DNA from: Candidatus Phytoplasma vitis
Lineage (GTDB): Bacteria > Bacillota_I > Bacilli_A > Acholeplasmatales > Acholeplasmataceae
DNA: 64,000 bases
Assembly: GCA_023934045.1 (NCBI GenBank)
Contig: CP097583.1
Span: 62,001-126,000 of the forward strand
Direction: 5' to 3'
Shown in pieces: positions 47,518 through 60,575 of this stretch. Within the stretch, counting starts at the first letter, position 1. The number at the start of each line of letters is the position of its first letter. Under the pieces are notes generated by a model. The model was not told the origin of the DNA. It did not search any database and saw only the letters and a program-made list of their open reading frames with translations. The position numbers and the translations under genes were made by a program.

Positions 47518-47594
47518 GGGCCTATAGCTCAGTTGGTTAGAGCACACGCCTGATAAGCGTGAGGTCGGTGGTTCAAGTCCACTTAGGCCCACCA
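47518..47594 (+). tRNA. tRNA-Ile (GAT) in the 16S-23S spacer
   Basis: 77 bases, acceptor GGGCCTA/TAGGCCC, anticodon GAT, encoded CCA. A single tRNA-Ile in this spacer is a known phytoplasma trait; acholeplasmas and bacilli can have Ile plus Ala. Confidence 0.98.
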
Positions 47595-47631
47595 ATTTTA
47601 TATCAGGAAAATATTTACTTCGAAGAAAGTT

Positions 47632-47651
47632 CTTTGAAAAGTAGATAAACA
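47632..47651 (+). other. 5' half of the 23S rRNA processing stem, with boxA-like sequence
   Basis: ctttgaaaagtagataaaca is nearly complementary to 50557-50576 after 23S. The gttctttgaaaa part resembles the boxA antitermination site found before Gram-positive 23S genes. Confidence 0.75.
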
Positions 47652-47675
47652 TGATTTGCTTAATTCAATTAATTT

Positions 47676-50537
<2,862 letters not shown>

Positions 50538-50556
50538 AGAAGAATTAAAAAGGTTG

Positions 50557-50576
50557 TGTTTATCTAGTTTTGAAAG
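50557..50576 (+). other. 3' half of the 23S rRNA processing stem
   Basis: tgtttatctagttttgaaag pairs with 47632-47651 with a small internal mismatch. Confidence 0.75.
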
Positions 50577-50578
50577 AA

Positions 50579-50693
50579 CCTTGGTAATTAATAAAAGGGG
50601 AAACACCTGTTCCCATTCCGAATACAGCAGTTAAGTCCTTTTAACCTGAAGATAGTTTTTGATTTCAAAAGCAAAAATAGGATTTGCCAAGGT
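50579..50693 (+). rRNA. rrf: 5S ribosomal RNA
   Basis: About 115 bases. The ends pair (ccttggtaa with tgccaagg), and the conserved loop ttcccattccgaatacagcagttaag is present. It directly follows the 23S processing stem. Confidence 0.95.
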
Positions 50694-50701
50694 TTACTTT
50701 A

Positions 50702-50777
50702 AGAGGATTAGCTCAGTTGGGAGAGCGTCTGCCTTACAAGCAGAAAGTCGGGGGTTCAAGTCCCTCATCCTCTACCA
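50702..50777 (+). tRNA. tRNA-Val (TAC)
   Basis: 76 bases, acceptor AGAGGAT/ATCCTCT, anticodon TAC, encoded CCA. First of the eleven tRNAs behind 5S. Confidence 0.97.
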
Positions 50778-50792
50778 TTTTATTTATAAAAG

Positions 50793-50868
<76 letters not shown>

Positions 50869-50873
50869 TTAGT

Positions 50874-50949
50874 GTCCCGTTAGCTCAGTTGGTAGAGCAC
50901 TTGACTTTTAATCAAGGTGTCAAAGGTTCGAGTCCTTTACGGGATACCA
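50874..50949 (+). tRNA. tRNA-Lys (TTT)
   Basis: 76 bases, acceptor GTCCCGT/ACGGGAT with a terminal G-U, anticodon TTT, encoded CCA. Likely substrate of MnmA encoded in this window. Confidence 0.96.
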
Positions 50950-50989
50950 TTTTGTTATTATTTTAATAATAAAAAAAATATGTTTAAAA

Positions 50990-51075
50990 GCCTGGATGGT
51001 GGAATTGGTAGACACGTGGGACTTAAAATCCCATGGTTAAAAGCCGTGCCGGTTCAATTCCGGCTCTAGGTACCA
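50990..51075 (+). tRNA. tRNA-Leu (TAA)
   Basis: 86 bases with a long variable arm, acceptor GCCTGGA/TCTAGGT with G-U pairs, anticodon TAA, encoded CCA. Confidence 0.95.
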
Positions 51076-51083
51076 TTTATACA

Positions 51084-51159
51084 GGGGTTTTAGCTCAGTT
51101 GGTAGAGCACCTGTCTTGCACACAGGATGTCAGCGGTTCGAATCCGCTAAACTCCACCA
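51084..51159 (+). tRNA. tRNA-Ala (TGC)
   Basis: 76 bases, acceptor GGGGTTT/AAACTCC, anticodon TGC, encoded CCA. Confidence 0.97.
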
Positions 51160-51235
51160 TGTAAAATAGTAATAAAATGTTATAATGTAATAGAAAATAA
51201 TAAATATAAAAAAATAAATTTATTTAATAAATTTA

Positions 51236-51312
51236 GGCGGTGTAGCTCAGCCGGTTAGAGCGTTCGGTTCATACCCGTGAGGTCGAGGGTTCGAATCCCT
51301 CTGTCGCCACCA
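51236..51312 (+). tRNA. tRNA with CAT anticodon (Met, or Ile2)
   Basis: 77 bases, acceptor starting GGCGGTG, anticodon CAT, encoded CCA. The anticodon stem has a T-T mismatch. With three CAT tRNAs in the cluster and tilS in the window, one of the two elongator types should be tRNA-Ile2 (AUA reader). I cannot say with certainty which. Confidence 0.9.
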
Positions 51313-51315
51313 AAT

Positions 51316-51393
51316 GGACCTGTAGCTCAGCTGGTCTAGAGCTACCGGCTCATAACCGGTTGGTCGTAGGTTCGAATCCTACCAGGTCCACCA
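51316..51393 (+). tRNA. tRNA with CAT anticodon (Met or Ile2)
   Basis: 78 bases, acceptor GGACCTG/CAGGTCC, anticodon CAT with a strong ACCGG/CCGGT anticodon stem, encoded CCA, one extra base in the D loop. The stem and acceptor resemble tRNA-Ile2 of Gram-positives, so this is a good candidate TilS substrate. Confidence 0.9.
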
Positions 51394-51411
51394 TTATTTT
51401 AGAAAAAGTTT

Positions 51412-51500
51412 GGAGAAATACCCAAGCGGTTTAAGGGGCCAGTCTTGAAAACTGGAAGATCTGAAAGGATGCGGGGGTTCGAATCCCTCTTTCTCCGCCA
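51412..51500 (+). tRNA. tRNA-Ser (TGA)
   Basis: 89 bases with a long variable arm, acceptor GGAGAAA/TTTCTCC, anticodon TGA, encoded CCA. Confidence 0.97.
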
Positions 51501-51549
51501 AAGTTTGTTGAAATTATTTTTATGTTTTTTGTATTAAGTTTATTATGAT

Positions 51550-51626
51550 CGCGGGATAGAGCAGTTTGGTAGCTCGTCGGGCTCATAATCCGAAGGTCGA
51601 AGGTTCAAATCCTTCTCCCGCAACCA
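51550..51626 (+). tRNA. Initiator tRNA-fMet (CAT)
   Basis: 77 bases, anticodon CAT. The first acceptor position is a C-A mismatch (CGCGGGA with TCCCGCA), the hallmark of the initiator, and the anticodon stem has consecutive Gs. Encoded CCA. Confidence 0.95.
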
Positions 51627-51642
51627 ATTAAAATTAAAAAAA

Positions 51643-51718
51643 GGTTTGATGGTGTAGTGGTTAACATGCTTGCCTGTCACGCAGGAGATCGCGGGTTCGA
51701 ATCCCGTTCAGACCGCCA
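51643..51718 (+). tRNA. tRNA-Asp (GTC)
   Basis: 76 bases, acceptor GGTTTGA/TCAGACC, anticodon GTC, discriminator G, encoded CCA. Confidence 0.97.
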
Positions 51719-51725
51719 TTTAGAG

Positions 51726-51801
51726 GGCTCTGTAGCTCAGTCGGTAGAGCAGTGGCTTGAAGAGCCTCGTGTCGGCAGTTCGATTCTGCCCGGAGCCGCC
51801 A
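51726..51801 (+). tRNA. tRNA-Phe (GAA)
   Basis: 76 bases, acceptor GGCTCTG/CGGAGCC, loop TTGAAGA with anticodon GAA, encoded CCA. Last of the cluster; no clear terminator follows, only AT-rich sequence. Confidence 0.95.
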
Positions 51802-51939
51802 TTTAGATATAAATTTTTAATTACATAAAGTTAATTTTTTTTAAAAAAATTTTTAGTATTTTATTATTTTAATTTTTTAATTTATTTATTATTATTTTAT
51901 TTTTAAAAAAATAATATTTATTTAGAAAGAAATAATTAA

Positions 51940-53277
51940 TTGAAAAAAAATAAATTTTTTTTAAAAAAAATTAATTTTATTTGTTTATTTACATTTTTGT
52001 TTTTATTAATAGTTAGTTTAACTAATCTTAAAGCTATTAATAATGATGATGATGAATTGAAAAAATATTATAATGAATCCGAAGAATTTACAAAAATCAG
52101 TGATGCCGAAGAAATTAAAGAAAAAAAATACAATTCATCTACTCAACCAAAAATTAAAGTGGATAGTTTATTTTTTAAAGTAATAGAAAAAAACAAAAAA
52201 ATATCTTTTGATTCTTTAAAACAATCAAATATATCTTTTGATGTTGAAAATGAAAAAATAGAAATTAATGATTTATTAAAAAATAAATATAAAAAAGATT
52301 CAAAGAAAAAACATGTTTTTTTAGGATGGAAATATGATCTAGGCTCTTTTTTGTCTAAAAAAATAAGATTATTTTATGGCATTGATAATGTTCGTACTAT
52401 TCCATGTTCTTCATTTCAAGAATGTTTAAATTTTAAACAGTTTATTTTTGGTTTATTGTATCATAATATTCCTAAAATAGATTTTTTATTTAATTTTTTA
52501 GATCTTTCAGGTTTTAAAGAAGAATTTATCGATAATAAATATGATAAAATAGGTTTAGAAACTGTTTGTTTTTATTCTTTATTAACGAAAGATCCTTCTT
52601 TAGGTTATTTTTATTTTAAAGATGAAGATATAAAAGATATCCATTCTGTTGATATTTCTTTTTGTAATTGTAAAATTTCTGGTTATTCTTTGATAGATTT
52701 GATTTTTGAAATAATCAATCTAAAAAACGAAGATTTGATTATGTTTAAACAACATTTTAATTCTTATCTTGAACATTTAAGTAAAATGGATGAAGAAAAA
52801 ATATCAAAACAAGAGATTGATTTTTTGCATGAAGAATTTTTAGAAAATATCATTGATATTGATGACATGGATATTTTAGATAAAAAATTTCTTTTACATT
52901 TGATAAAAAAAGTAATCTCTATTTTTGTTCCTAAAATTTTTTCTCTTCATTGTTCTATAGATCATAAAAACATAAAACCTTTGAAAGAAATGAATTTTGA
53001 ATTATCTTTGGAAAAAGAACATCAAACGATGGGTTTTTTGTTAAAGATAGAAAAAACCGAAAATAATATATTTTATCTCTTTTTTTATGAAATTTTTAAA
53101 GACGAAAAATCAAACGAAGAAAATTTAAGATTGATAGATAAAATTTTAATTTTAGATTCAAACACTGAAGAACATTTATTTTTTAATCATTTAACTATTA
53201 ATATTAAACAAAATAAAAAAATATTTTTTAAAAAAATTAATTTGCTCGGAGTCGATTCTATTCATTTATTTTCTTAA
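51940..53277 (+). CDS. Large Sec-secreted protein of unknown function
   Basis: 445 residues. N-terminal signal peptide: basic KKNKFFLKK, a hydrophobic core about 13-30, and a likely cleavage after LTNLKA (about residue 32), leaving an acidic start (INNDDDELKKYY). No C-terminal membrane helix, so the mature protein of about 410 residues should be released. No family recognised; it is rich in Asp, Glu, Lys, Phe and Ile, with likely mixed alpha/beta structure. It starts at TTG with AGAAAG 10 bp upstream. It sits alone between the tRNA cluster and ppa. Secreted phytoplasma proteins of unknown type are effector candidates; most known effectors are much smaller than this one. Confidence 0.8.
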   Translation: MKKNKFFLKKINFICLFTFLFLLIVSLTNLKAINNDDDELKKYYNESEEFTKISDAEEIKEKKYNSSTQPKIKVDSLFFKVIEKNKKISFDSLKQSNISFDVENEKIEINDLLKNKYKKDSKKKHVFLGWKYDLGSFLSKKIRLFYGIDNVRTIPCSSFQECLNFKQFIFGLLYHNIPKIDFLFNFLDLSGFKEEFIDNKYDKIGLETVCFYSLLTKDPSLGYFYFKDEDIKDIHSVDISFCNCKISGYSLIDLIFEIINLKNEDLIMFKQHFNSYLEHLSKMDEEKISKQEIDFLHEEFLENIIDIDDMDILDKKFLLHLIKKVISIFVPKIFSLHCSIDHKNIKPLKEMNFELSLEKEHQTMGFLLKIEKTENNIFYLFFYEIFKDEKSNEENLRLIDKILILDSNTEEHLFFNHLTINIKQNKKIFFKKINLLGVDSIHLFS

Positions 53278-53372
53278 AAATATATAATTTGTTATTTGGT
53301 ATAAAATATATATAATACATTTAGAATTATTTTTATTTTAAAAAATAAAAAAATAAAGGCAGAATTTAATAT

Positions 53373-53900
53373 ATGAAATTTTTACAAAATGTTAGTCCTA
53401 ATAGAGTTATTGAAAATGATTTTCTTGTTTTTATTGAAATTTCTAAAGGTAGCAAAAAAAAATATGAGATAGATAAAGAAACAGGTTTTTTAAAATTAGA
53501 TCGTATTTTAAATACTTCTTTTGTTTATCCTGCTAATTATGGTTTCATTCCTTTAACTCATTGTGAAGATAATGATCCGTTAGATGTTTTTGTTTTATCA
53601 CAAGAAATATTAGAACCTATGGTTATTGTTCAATGCAGACCTATCGGAGTTATTAAAATGATTGATAATGGTGAGTTAGATGAGAAAATAATCTCTGTTC
53701 CTATACATGATCATTCTATGGAAGAATATCAAAATATCGAAGATGTTCCAGTTTCTCTTTTGGAAGAAATAAAACATTTTTTATCTCATTATAAAGATTT
53801 AGAAAAAAAAACAGTTGTTATAGAAGATATATATGATAAATTTAAAGCATTTACTGTTATCAAAAATGCTTTAAATAAATATATAAAATTAAAAAAATAA
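53373..53900 (+). CDS. ppa: Inorganic pyrophosphatase
   Basis: Family I soluble pyrophosphatase, 175 residues. It has the substrate-binding EISKGSKKKYEID, YPANYGFIP and the acidic metal-binding run EDNDPLDVFVL. It removes pyrophosphate made by synthetases and polymerases. AAAGG is about 12-16 bp before the ATG. Followed by a long hairpin at 53942-53981. Confidence 0.97.
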   Translation: MKFLQNVSPNRVIENDFLVFIEISKGSKKKYEIDKETGFLKLDRILNTSFVYPANYGFIPLTHCEDNDPLDVFVLSQEILEPMVIVQCRPIGVIKMIDNGELDEKIISVPIHDHSMEEYQNIEDVPVSLLEEIKHFLSHYKDLEKKTVVIEDIYDKFKAFTVIKNALNKYIKLKK

Positions 53901-53941
53901 TTTAAATTTTTTTGTTAATTTGTTTACAAATATTAAAAAAA

Positions 53942-53981
53942 TCCCAAATCATTTATTTAATTTTTAATAAATGATTTGGGA
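53942..53981. terminator. Long hairpin between ppa and smpB
   Basis: Perfect 16-bp stem (53942-53957 with 53966-53981) and an 8-base loop. On the plus strand A residues, not T, follow; the T run is on the minus-strand side. It may still end ppa transcription or act as a leader hairpin for smpB, 18 bp away. Confidence 0.55.
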
Positions 53982-53999
53982 AAATAAAAAACAAAGTGA

Positions 54000-54458
54000 T
54001 TGAAAATAATGATAAAAATAATTTTGAATAATAAAAAAGCTTTTTATGATTATTTTTTAGACAAAAAATATATTGCCGGAATTCAATTGTTAGGTAATGA
54101 AGTAAAATCTATAAGATTAAAGAAAGTTAATTTACAAAACTCTTATATAAAAATTGAAAATAACGAAATTTTTGTTTTCAATATGTTTGTTGAAAAATAT
54201 AAATTTTGTAATAAATTTGATTACGACGATAAAAGAAAAAAAAAACTTTTGTTGAACAAAAGAGAAATTTTACAAATCAAAAAAACAATACAAGCTAAAG
54301 GATTAAGTGTTATTCCTACTAAAATTATTTCTGATAGAAATTTATTAAAATTAGAAATTTATTTAGCTCGTGGAAAGAAAAAATATGATAAGAGATTAAT
54401 CTTGAAAAAAAAAGATGATGATTTAAAAATTAAAAAAACTTTATCTTATATATATTAA
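54000..54458 (+). CDS. smpB: tmRNA-binding protein SmpB
   Basis: Partner of tmRNA in rescuing stalled ribosomes. 152 residues with NNKKAFYDYF, the conserved YIAGIQLLGNEVKSIR, and the basic C-terminal tail (LARGKKKYDKR...). The start may be TTG at 54000 or ATG at 54009; neither has a strong ribosome-binding site. No tmRNA gene was recognised nearby. Confidence 0.93.
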   Translation: MKIMIKIILNNKKAFYDYFLDKKYIAGIQLLGNEVKSIRLKKVNLQNSYIKIENNEIFVFNMFVEKYKFCNKFDYDDKRKKKLLLNKREILQIKKTIQAKGLSVIPTKIISDRNLLKLEIYLARGKKKYDKRLILKKKDDDLKIKKTLSYIY

Positions 54459-54521
54459 TGTTTAATTTTTTTTTATATTTATTTTATTAAATGTTATATT
54501 TTATTTCTTAGTAAGAAAAGA

Positions 54522-54764
54522 TTATTTTTTTATATTTGTTATCCATTCATTTATTTTTTGAGTTATTGTTTTTATATACCAAACCCAATTTTTAAAAATT
54601 TTATATTTGGTGGTATCTTTTTCGGTTATTGTGGTTATAATTTTTAATTCAAACGGTTTCGATAACGGAAATATTTCTGATAATGCGAATTCGTATAAAA
54701 TAGCCCCAAAAAAAGCTCCTAAAATAACTCCTATTAAAAAAATTAATAATTTATTTATAAACAT
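54522..54764 (-). CDS. Small membrane protein of unknown function
   Basis: 80 residues, the only plausible minus-strand gene right of 6.6 kb. An N-terminal membrane helix with a glycine zipper (LIFLIGVILGAFFGAILYEFA, about 6-26) is followed by a short hydrophilic domain with ITTITEKDTTKYK and WVWYIKTITQKI. AAGAGG lies upstream of the ATG with long spacing. The opposing frame (54607-54813) has low-quality composition and is taken as the shadow. Real but unrecognised, moderate confidence. Confidence 0.5.
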   Translation of the reverse strand: MFINKLLIFLIGVILGAFFGAILYEFALSEIFPLSKPFELKIITTITEKDTTKYKIFKNWVWYIKTITQKINEWITNIKK

Positions 54765-56443
<1,679 letters not shown>

Positions 56444-56480
56444 TACTAAAAAAGTAAATAAAAATTAATAGGAGATTTTT

Positions 56481-58007
56481 TTGAATAAATTTGTAAGTTT
56501 AATTATTTTAGATGGTTTAGGGTTATCTTCTAAAAAAGAAAATAATGCTTTTCATTTAGCTAAAACTCCTTATTTAGATCATCTTTTGGCTAATTTCCCT
56601 AATACTACTTTACAAGCTTCTGGACAAGAAGTAGGATTACCCGAAGGTCAAATGGGCAATAGCGAAGTAGGTCATTTAAATTTAGGAGCTGGAAGAGTTA
56701 TTGATCAATATTTGAATAAAATAAATAAATCTATTAGCACAAAATCTTTTTTTGTTAATGAAGCGTTTTTAAAAGCGATAAAGCATGCTAAAAAAAACAA
56801 TAGCAAAATACATTTATTAGGATTAGTTTCTGATGGTGGAGTTCATTCACATTTAAGTCATTTTGAATCTTTATTAGATTTGATGAGAGAGCATAAAATA
56901 GAAGATAGAACCTATTTACATGCTTTTACCGATGGTAGAGACACTGATCCTTATTCAGGTTTAAAATATATTGAAAAAATTTTAAATTATGGTTTTAATT
57001 TAGCTTCTGTAAGCGGTAGATATTTTGCTTTAGATCGTGATAATAATTGGGAACGTATTAATTTAGTTTATAATATGTTAGTCTCTGGCAAAGCTTCATT
57101 AATAAATTCTCCTTTAGAAACAATTAAAAATTTTTATAAAAAAGAAATTACTGATGAGTTTATCCGTCCTTTTATTGTTGATAAAAATGGTTTAATTGAT
57201 GATAATGATAGTATTATTTTTGTAAATTTCCGTTCTGATCGTATTATGCGTTTAGCAGTTGCTTTATCAAATCCTTTAATGACTTTACATTTTAAGTCCG
57301 AAGGGAAAAGATGTTTCGAAGGAGACAAAACACTTCAAAATCTTTGTGTAGTTTCTATGACTCCTTATTCTCAATATGTCTCAGGAACAATTGCTTTTAA
57401 ATCAGAAAGTTTAAAAAATATTTATGGAGAAGTAATTTCTAATAATAAACTTCGCCAATTAAGAATTGCCGAAACTGAAAAATATCCTCATGTTACTTTC
57501 TTTTTTGATGGTGGTAAAGAACAAAAGTTTGAAAATGTTGATAATATTTTAGTTCCTTCTCCTAAAGTTGCAACTTATGATTTGAAACCAGAGATGAGTG
57601 CTTTCGAAATTGCTAAACAAGCTAAAAAAGCTATTTTATCTCGAAAATACCAAACTATGATTTTAAATTTTGCTAATCCAGACATGGTGGGTCATACTGG
57701 TTCACTCGAATCAACCATTAAAGCAGTAGAAGCTGTTGATACATGTTTAGAAAAGGTAGTTAAAGCTATTTTAGAAATTGGTGGAATTGCTTGTATTGTT
57801 GCCGATCATGGAAATGCAGAACAAATGAAAGACGAAAGAAATAAACCTCATACTGCTCATACAACTAATTTAGTTCCTTTTATTTTAGTTAATAGTAAAT
57901 TTAATTTGAGGTCAGGCTCTTTGTGTGATGTATCTCCTACTTTATTAGAATTACTCGGAATCTCTCAACCAATAGAAATGACGGGTAAAAGTTTAATTTT
58001 ACATTAA
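56481..58007 (+). CDS. gpmI: 2,3-bisphosphoglycerate-independent phosphoglycerate mutase
   Basis: Interconverts 3- and 2-phosphoglycerate using two Mn ions. 508 residues: Asp11 in LIILDGLGLS, catalytic Ser61 in MGNSEVGH, FTDGRDTDP, NFRSDR and the C-terminal metal segments NFANPDMVGHTG and VADHGNAEQM. It starts at TTG with AGGAGA 7 bp upstream. It follows eno in the pathway and on the map. Confidence 0.98.
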   Translation: MNKFVSLIILDGLGLSSKKENNAFHLAKTPYLDHLLANFPNTTLQASGQEVGLPEGQMGNSEVGHLNLGAGRVIDQYLNKINKSISTKSFFVNEAFLKAIKHAKKNNSKIHLLGLVSDGGVHSHLSHFESLLDLMREHKIEDRTYLHAFTDGRDTDPYSGLKYIEKILNYGFNLASVSGRYFALDRDNNWERINLVYNMLVSGKASLINSPLETIKNFYKKEITDEFIRPFIVDKNGLIDDNDSIIFVNFRSDRIMRLAVALSNPLMTLHFKSEGKRCFEGDKTLQNLCVVSMTPYSQYVSGTIAFKSESLKNIYGEVISNNKLRQLRIAETEKYPHVTFFFDGGKEQKFENVDNILVPSPKVATYDLKPEMSAFEIAKQAKKAILSRKYQTMILNFANPDMVGHTGSLESTIKAVEAVDTCLEKVVKAILEIGGIACIVADHGNAEQMKDERNKPHTAHTTNLVPFILVNSKFNLRSGSLCDVSPTLLELLGISQPIEMTGKSLILH

Positions 58008-58097
58008 AGTGATTTTAAATTATTCCAAAATAAAATTTTTTATTTATTATTTTTAAAATATATGTAAATTAAATTATATTTTTAAGAATAATATATT

Positions 58098-58126
58098 AAT
58101 ATATTAAAATGTTGCCTTAATATATT
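58098..58126 (+). terminator. Possible terminator after gpmI
   Basis: A 10-bp AT stem (58098-58107 with 58117-58126), loop of nine, followed by TTATTTTA. Weak; about 90 bp beyond gpmI. Confidence 0.35.
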
Positions 58127-58213
58127 TTATTTTAAAAAAATATATAAAAAAATACAGAAAAAATTATTATTAAAATATTAGTAATAACAAAAATTAAAAA
58201 AATTTAATAAAAA

Positions 58214-58239
58214 AAGGAATTATTATAAGGAATTATTAT
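58214..58239 (+). promoter_or_regulatory. Duplicated ribosome-binding site before pfkA
   Basis: Two adjacent copies of aaggaattattat (58214-58226 and 58227-58239), each with an AAGGA core, end 2 bp before the pfkA ATG. The second copy is correctly spaced; the first is about 26 bp away. Confidence 0.7.
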
Positions 58240-58241
58240 AA

Positions 58242-59213
58242 ATGACACATAAAGAAGAAATAAATAAAATAGCAGTTTTAACTTCTGGTGGAGATTCTCC
58301 AGGAATGAATAGTGCTATTAGAGCTATTGTTTTAGCAGGAGCTAAAAAAAATTGCACTATTTATGGTATTAAAGATGGTTATTTAGGTTTATATAATCAT
58401 GAGATTGACATTTTAACCCCTGATAATTTACCACGTATTATTAATATTTCAGGAACTTTTTTAGGTACTTCTCGTTTTATTTCATTTAAAGATGATTTAA
58501 GTGTACGTCAAAAATGTGTGCAAAATTTAAAAAAAATAGGTATTGATAAATTAATTATTATTGGCGGAGATGGTTCTTATAATGGGGCTATGAAATTAGA
58601 AGAATTAGGGATAAAATGTATAGGTATTCCGGCCACTATCGATAATGATATTAATGATACAGATTTTACAATTGGTTTTAGTACAGCTGTTAATAATGTT
58701 ATGGATGCTATTGAAAAATTACGAGATACTTCTTTATCACATAATAGATGTACTATTATTGAGGTTATGGGAAGAAATAAAGGTGATTTAGCTTTATATG
58801 GTGGGATTGCTGCTGGTGTAGATTTAATCGTCACAAAAGAAAATTTGATACCTAAACAAACGATTTTAGATAAAATCAAAAGTTTAAAAGAACAAAAAAG
58901 AAGACACGCTATTATTGTTATTACTGAAAATATTTTAAATGTTTTTGATTTAGCTAAAGAAATTGAAAGTTATAGTGGTTTTGAGACTAGAGCTCAAGTT
59001 TTAGGTCATATACAAAGAGGTGGAACTCCTACTGTAGAAGATTGTGTTTTAGCTACAAGAATGGGTGTTTCCGCTGTTGAATTGTTGAATAAAAATATTC
59101 ATAATTGTGCAATAGGTATAAAAAAACAAGAAATAATTCGTACTAGTTTTGAAAATGTTTTGAATAATAAAAGTGCACTTGATAAACTTTTTAATATTAT
59201 CGAATGTTTATAA
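58242..59213 (+). CDS. pfkA: 6-phosphofructokinase
   Basis: ATP-dependent phosphorylation of fructose 6-phosphate. 323 residues: TSGGDSPGMN (15-24), IIIGGDGSYNGA, the catalytic PATIDNDINDTDFTIGF (Asp in TIDND) and HIQRGGTP. The Gly in GGDGS at the nucleotide site indicates the ATP type, not the PPi type. 234 bp separate it from gpmI, so it may have its own promoter. Confidence 0.98.
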   Translation: MTHKEEINKIAVLTSGGDSPGMNSAIRAIVLAGAKKNCTIYGIKDGYLGLYNHEIDILTPDNLPRIINISGTFLGTSRFISFKDDLSVRQKCVQNLKKIGIDKLIIIGGDGSYNGAMKLEELGIKCIGIPATIDNDINDTDFTIGFSTAVNNVMDAIEKLRDTSLSHNRCTIIEVMGRNKGDLALYGGIAAGVDLIVTKENLIPKQTILDKIKSLKEQKRRHAIIVITENILNVFDLAKEIESYSGFETRAQVLGHIQRGGTPTVEDCVLATRMGVSAVELLNKNIHNCAIGIKKQEIIRTSFENVLNNKSALDKLFNIIECL

Positions 59214-59343
59214 TTTAGTTTATAATGCTTTTAATTTTAATAATAAAGAAAATAAAAAAATTAAATTATTTTATATTTCAAGAGATTTATAAAAAAATAA
59301 TTTATAAATTATTAAAAAAATTATATTTTAAGGAAAATATATA

Positions 59344-60552
59344 ATGCAAAAAACACTTAATAAATTAGATATTTCGAATATTACAAATAAGAAAATTTTA
59401 TTAAGAGCAGATTTAAATGTTCCTTTAGAAAAAGGAGTTATTAATGACGATAGTAGAATTAAAGCCGTTTTGCCTACTATAGAATATCTTAAAAAACATA
59501 AAGGTAAAATAGTTATTCTTTCTCATTTAGGAAGAGTTAAAACAAAAGAAGATTTACAAAAATTAAGTTTAAGAGTAGTAGCTGACAGATTATCTTTTTA
59601 TTTAAATCAAAAAGTGGTTTTTGTTCCTGAAACAAAAGGAGAGTTATTAGAAAGAGAAATTAATAATTTAGAATGCGGTTCTGTTTTATTAATGGAAAAT
59701 ACTCGTTTTGAAGATCTGGATAGTAAAAAAGAAAGCAAAAATAATGCTCAATTAGGAAAATATTGGGCTTCATTAGGTGATGTTTTTGTTAATGATGCTT
59801 TCGGCACTTGTCATCGTTCTCATGCTTCTAATGTTGGTATTTCTACTTATATTTCAGAGAAATGTTTTGGTTTTTTAGTCGAAAAAGAAATTAATTTTTT
59901 ACATAAAATTGTTAATACATCTCAAAGACCTTTAGTTGCTGTTTTAGGTGGTTCTAAAGTTTCTGATAAAATCAAAATTATTGAAAATCTTTTGAAAAAA
60001 GTAGATTTTCTTTTGATTGGTGGTGGAATGTCTTTCACTTTTTTGAAATCTCAAAATTTGGAAATCGGAAAAAGTTTATTAGAAGAAAATGAAATTCCTT
60101 TAGTTAAAAGATTATTAGCTTCAAAAGAAGGTAAAAAAATTATTTTACCGCAAGATTTTGTTTGTGGCGATAAATTCGCTCCAGATGCTAAAACTATTAT
60201 TTCTGATTTTAATAAAATCCCTTTTAATATGATGGGGTTAGATATCGGACCTAAAACTATTTCTTTGTTCCAACATTATATTATGTCTGCGAAAACAGTT
60301 GTATGGAATGGTCCCGTAGGAGTTTTTGAATTTGAAAAATTTTCTCAAGGAACAAGATCGATAGCTCAGATGATTAGCAAAATTAAAGATAAAGCTATTA
60401 CAATTATTGGCGGTGGAGATAGCGCAGCCGCAATATCCAAATTTAAATTAGATAATAATTTTAGCCATATTTCTACTGGTGGAGGAGCTTTTTTGGAATA
60501 TTTAGAAGAAAAAGAAATGCCAGGTTTAAAATGTATCGAGAAATTTTGTTAA
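59344..60552 (+). CDS. pgk: Phosphoglycerate kinase
   Basis: Makes ATP from 1,3-bisphosphoglycerate. 402 residues: LLRADLNVPLEKG, SHLGR, MENTRFEDL, NDAFGTCHRSHAS, AVLGGSKVSDKI, VWNGPVGVFE and GGGDSAAAISKF. Followed by gap after 23 bp, the two partner enzymes probably on one transcript. AAGGA before the ATG. Confidence 0.99.
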   Translation: MQKTLNKLDISNITNKKILLRADLNVPLEKGVINDDSRIKAVLPTIEYLKKHKGKIVILSHLGRVKTKEDLQKLSLRVVADRLSFYLNQKVVFVPETKGELLEREINNLECGSVLLMENTRFEDLDSKKESKNNAQLGKYWASLGDVFVNDAFGTCHRSHASNVGISTYISEKCFGFLVEKEINFLHKIVNTSQRPLVAVLGGSKVSDKIKIIENLLKKVDFLLIGGGMSFTFLKSQNLEIGKSLLEENEIPLVKRLLASKEGKKIILPQDFVCGDKFAPDAKTIISDFNKIPFNMMGLDIGPKTISLFQHYIMSAKTVVWNGPVGVFEFEKFSQGTRSIAQMISKIKDKAITIIGGGDSAAAISKFKLDNNFSHISTGGGAFLEYLEEKEMPGLKCIEKFC

Positions 60553-60575
60553 TAATAAGAAGGTAAAAAAAAATT

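Noticed and set aside
58577-58879. A 100-codon minus-strand frame within pfkA
   Set aside because: Antisense shadow of a conserved enzyme.
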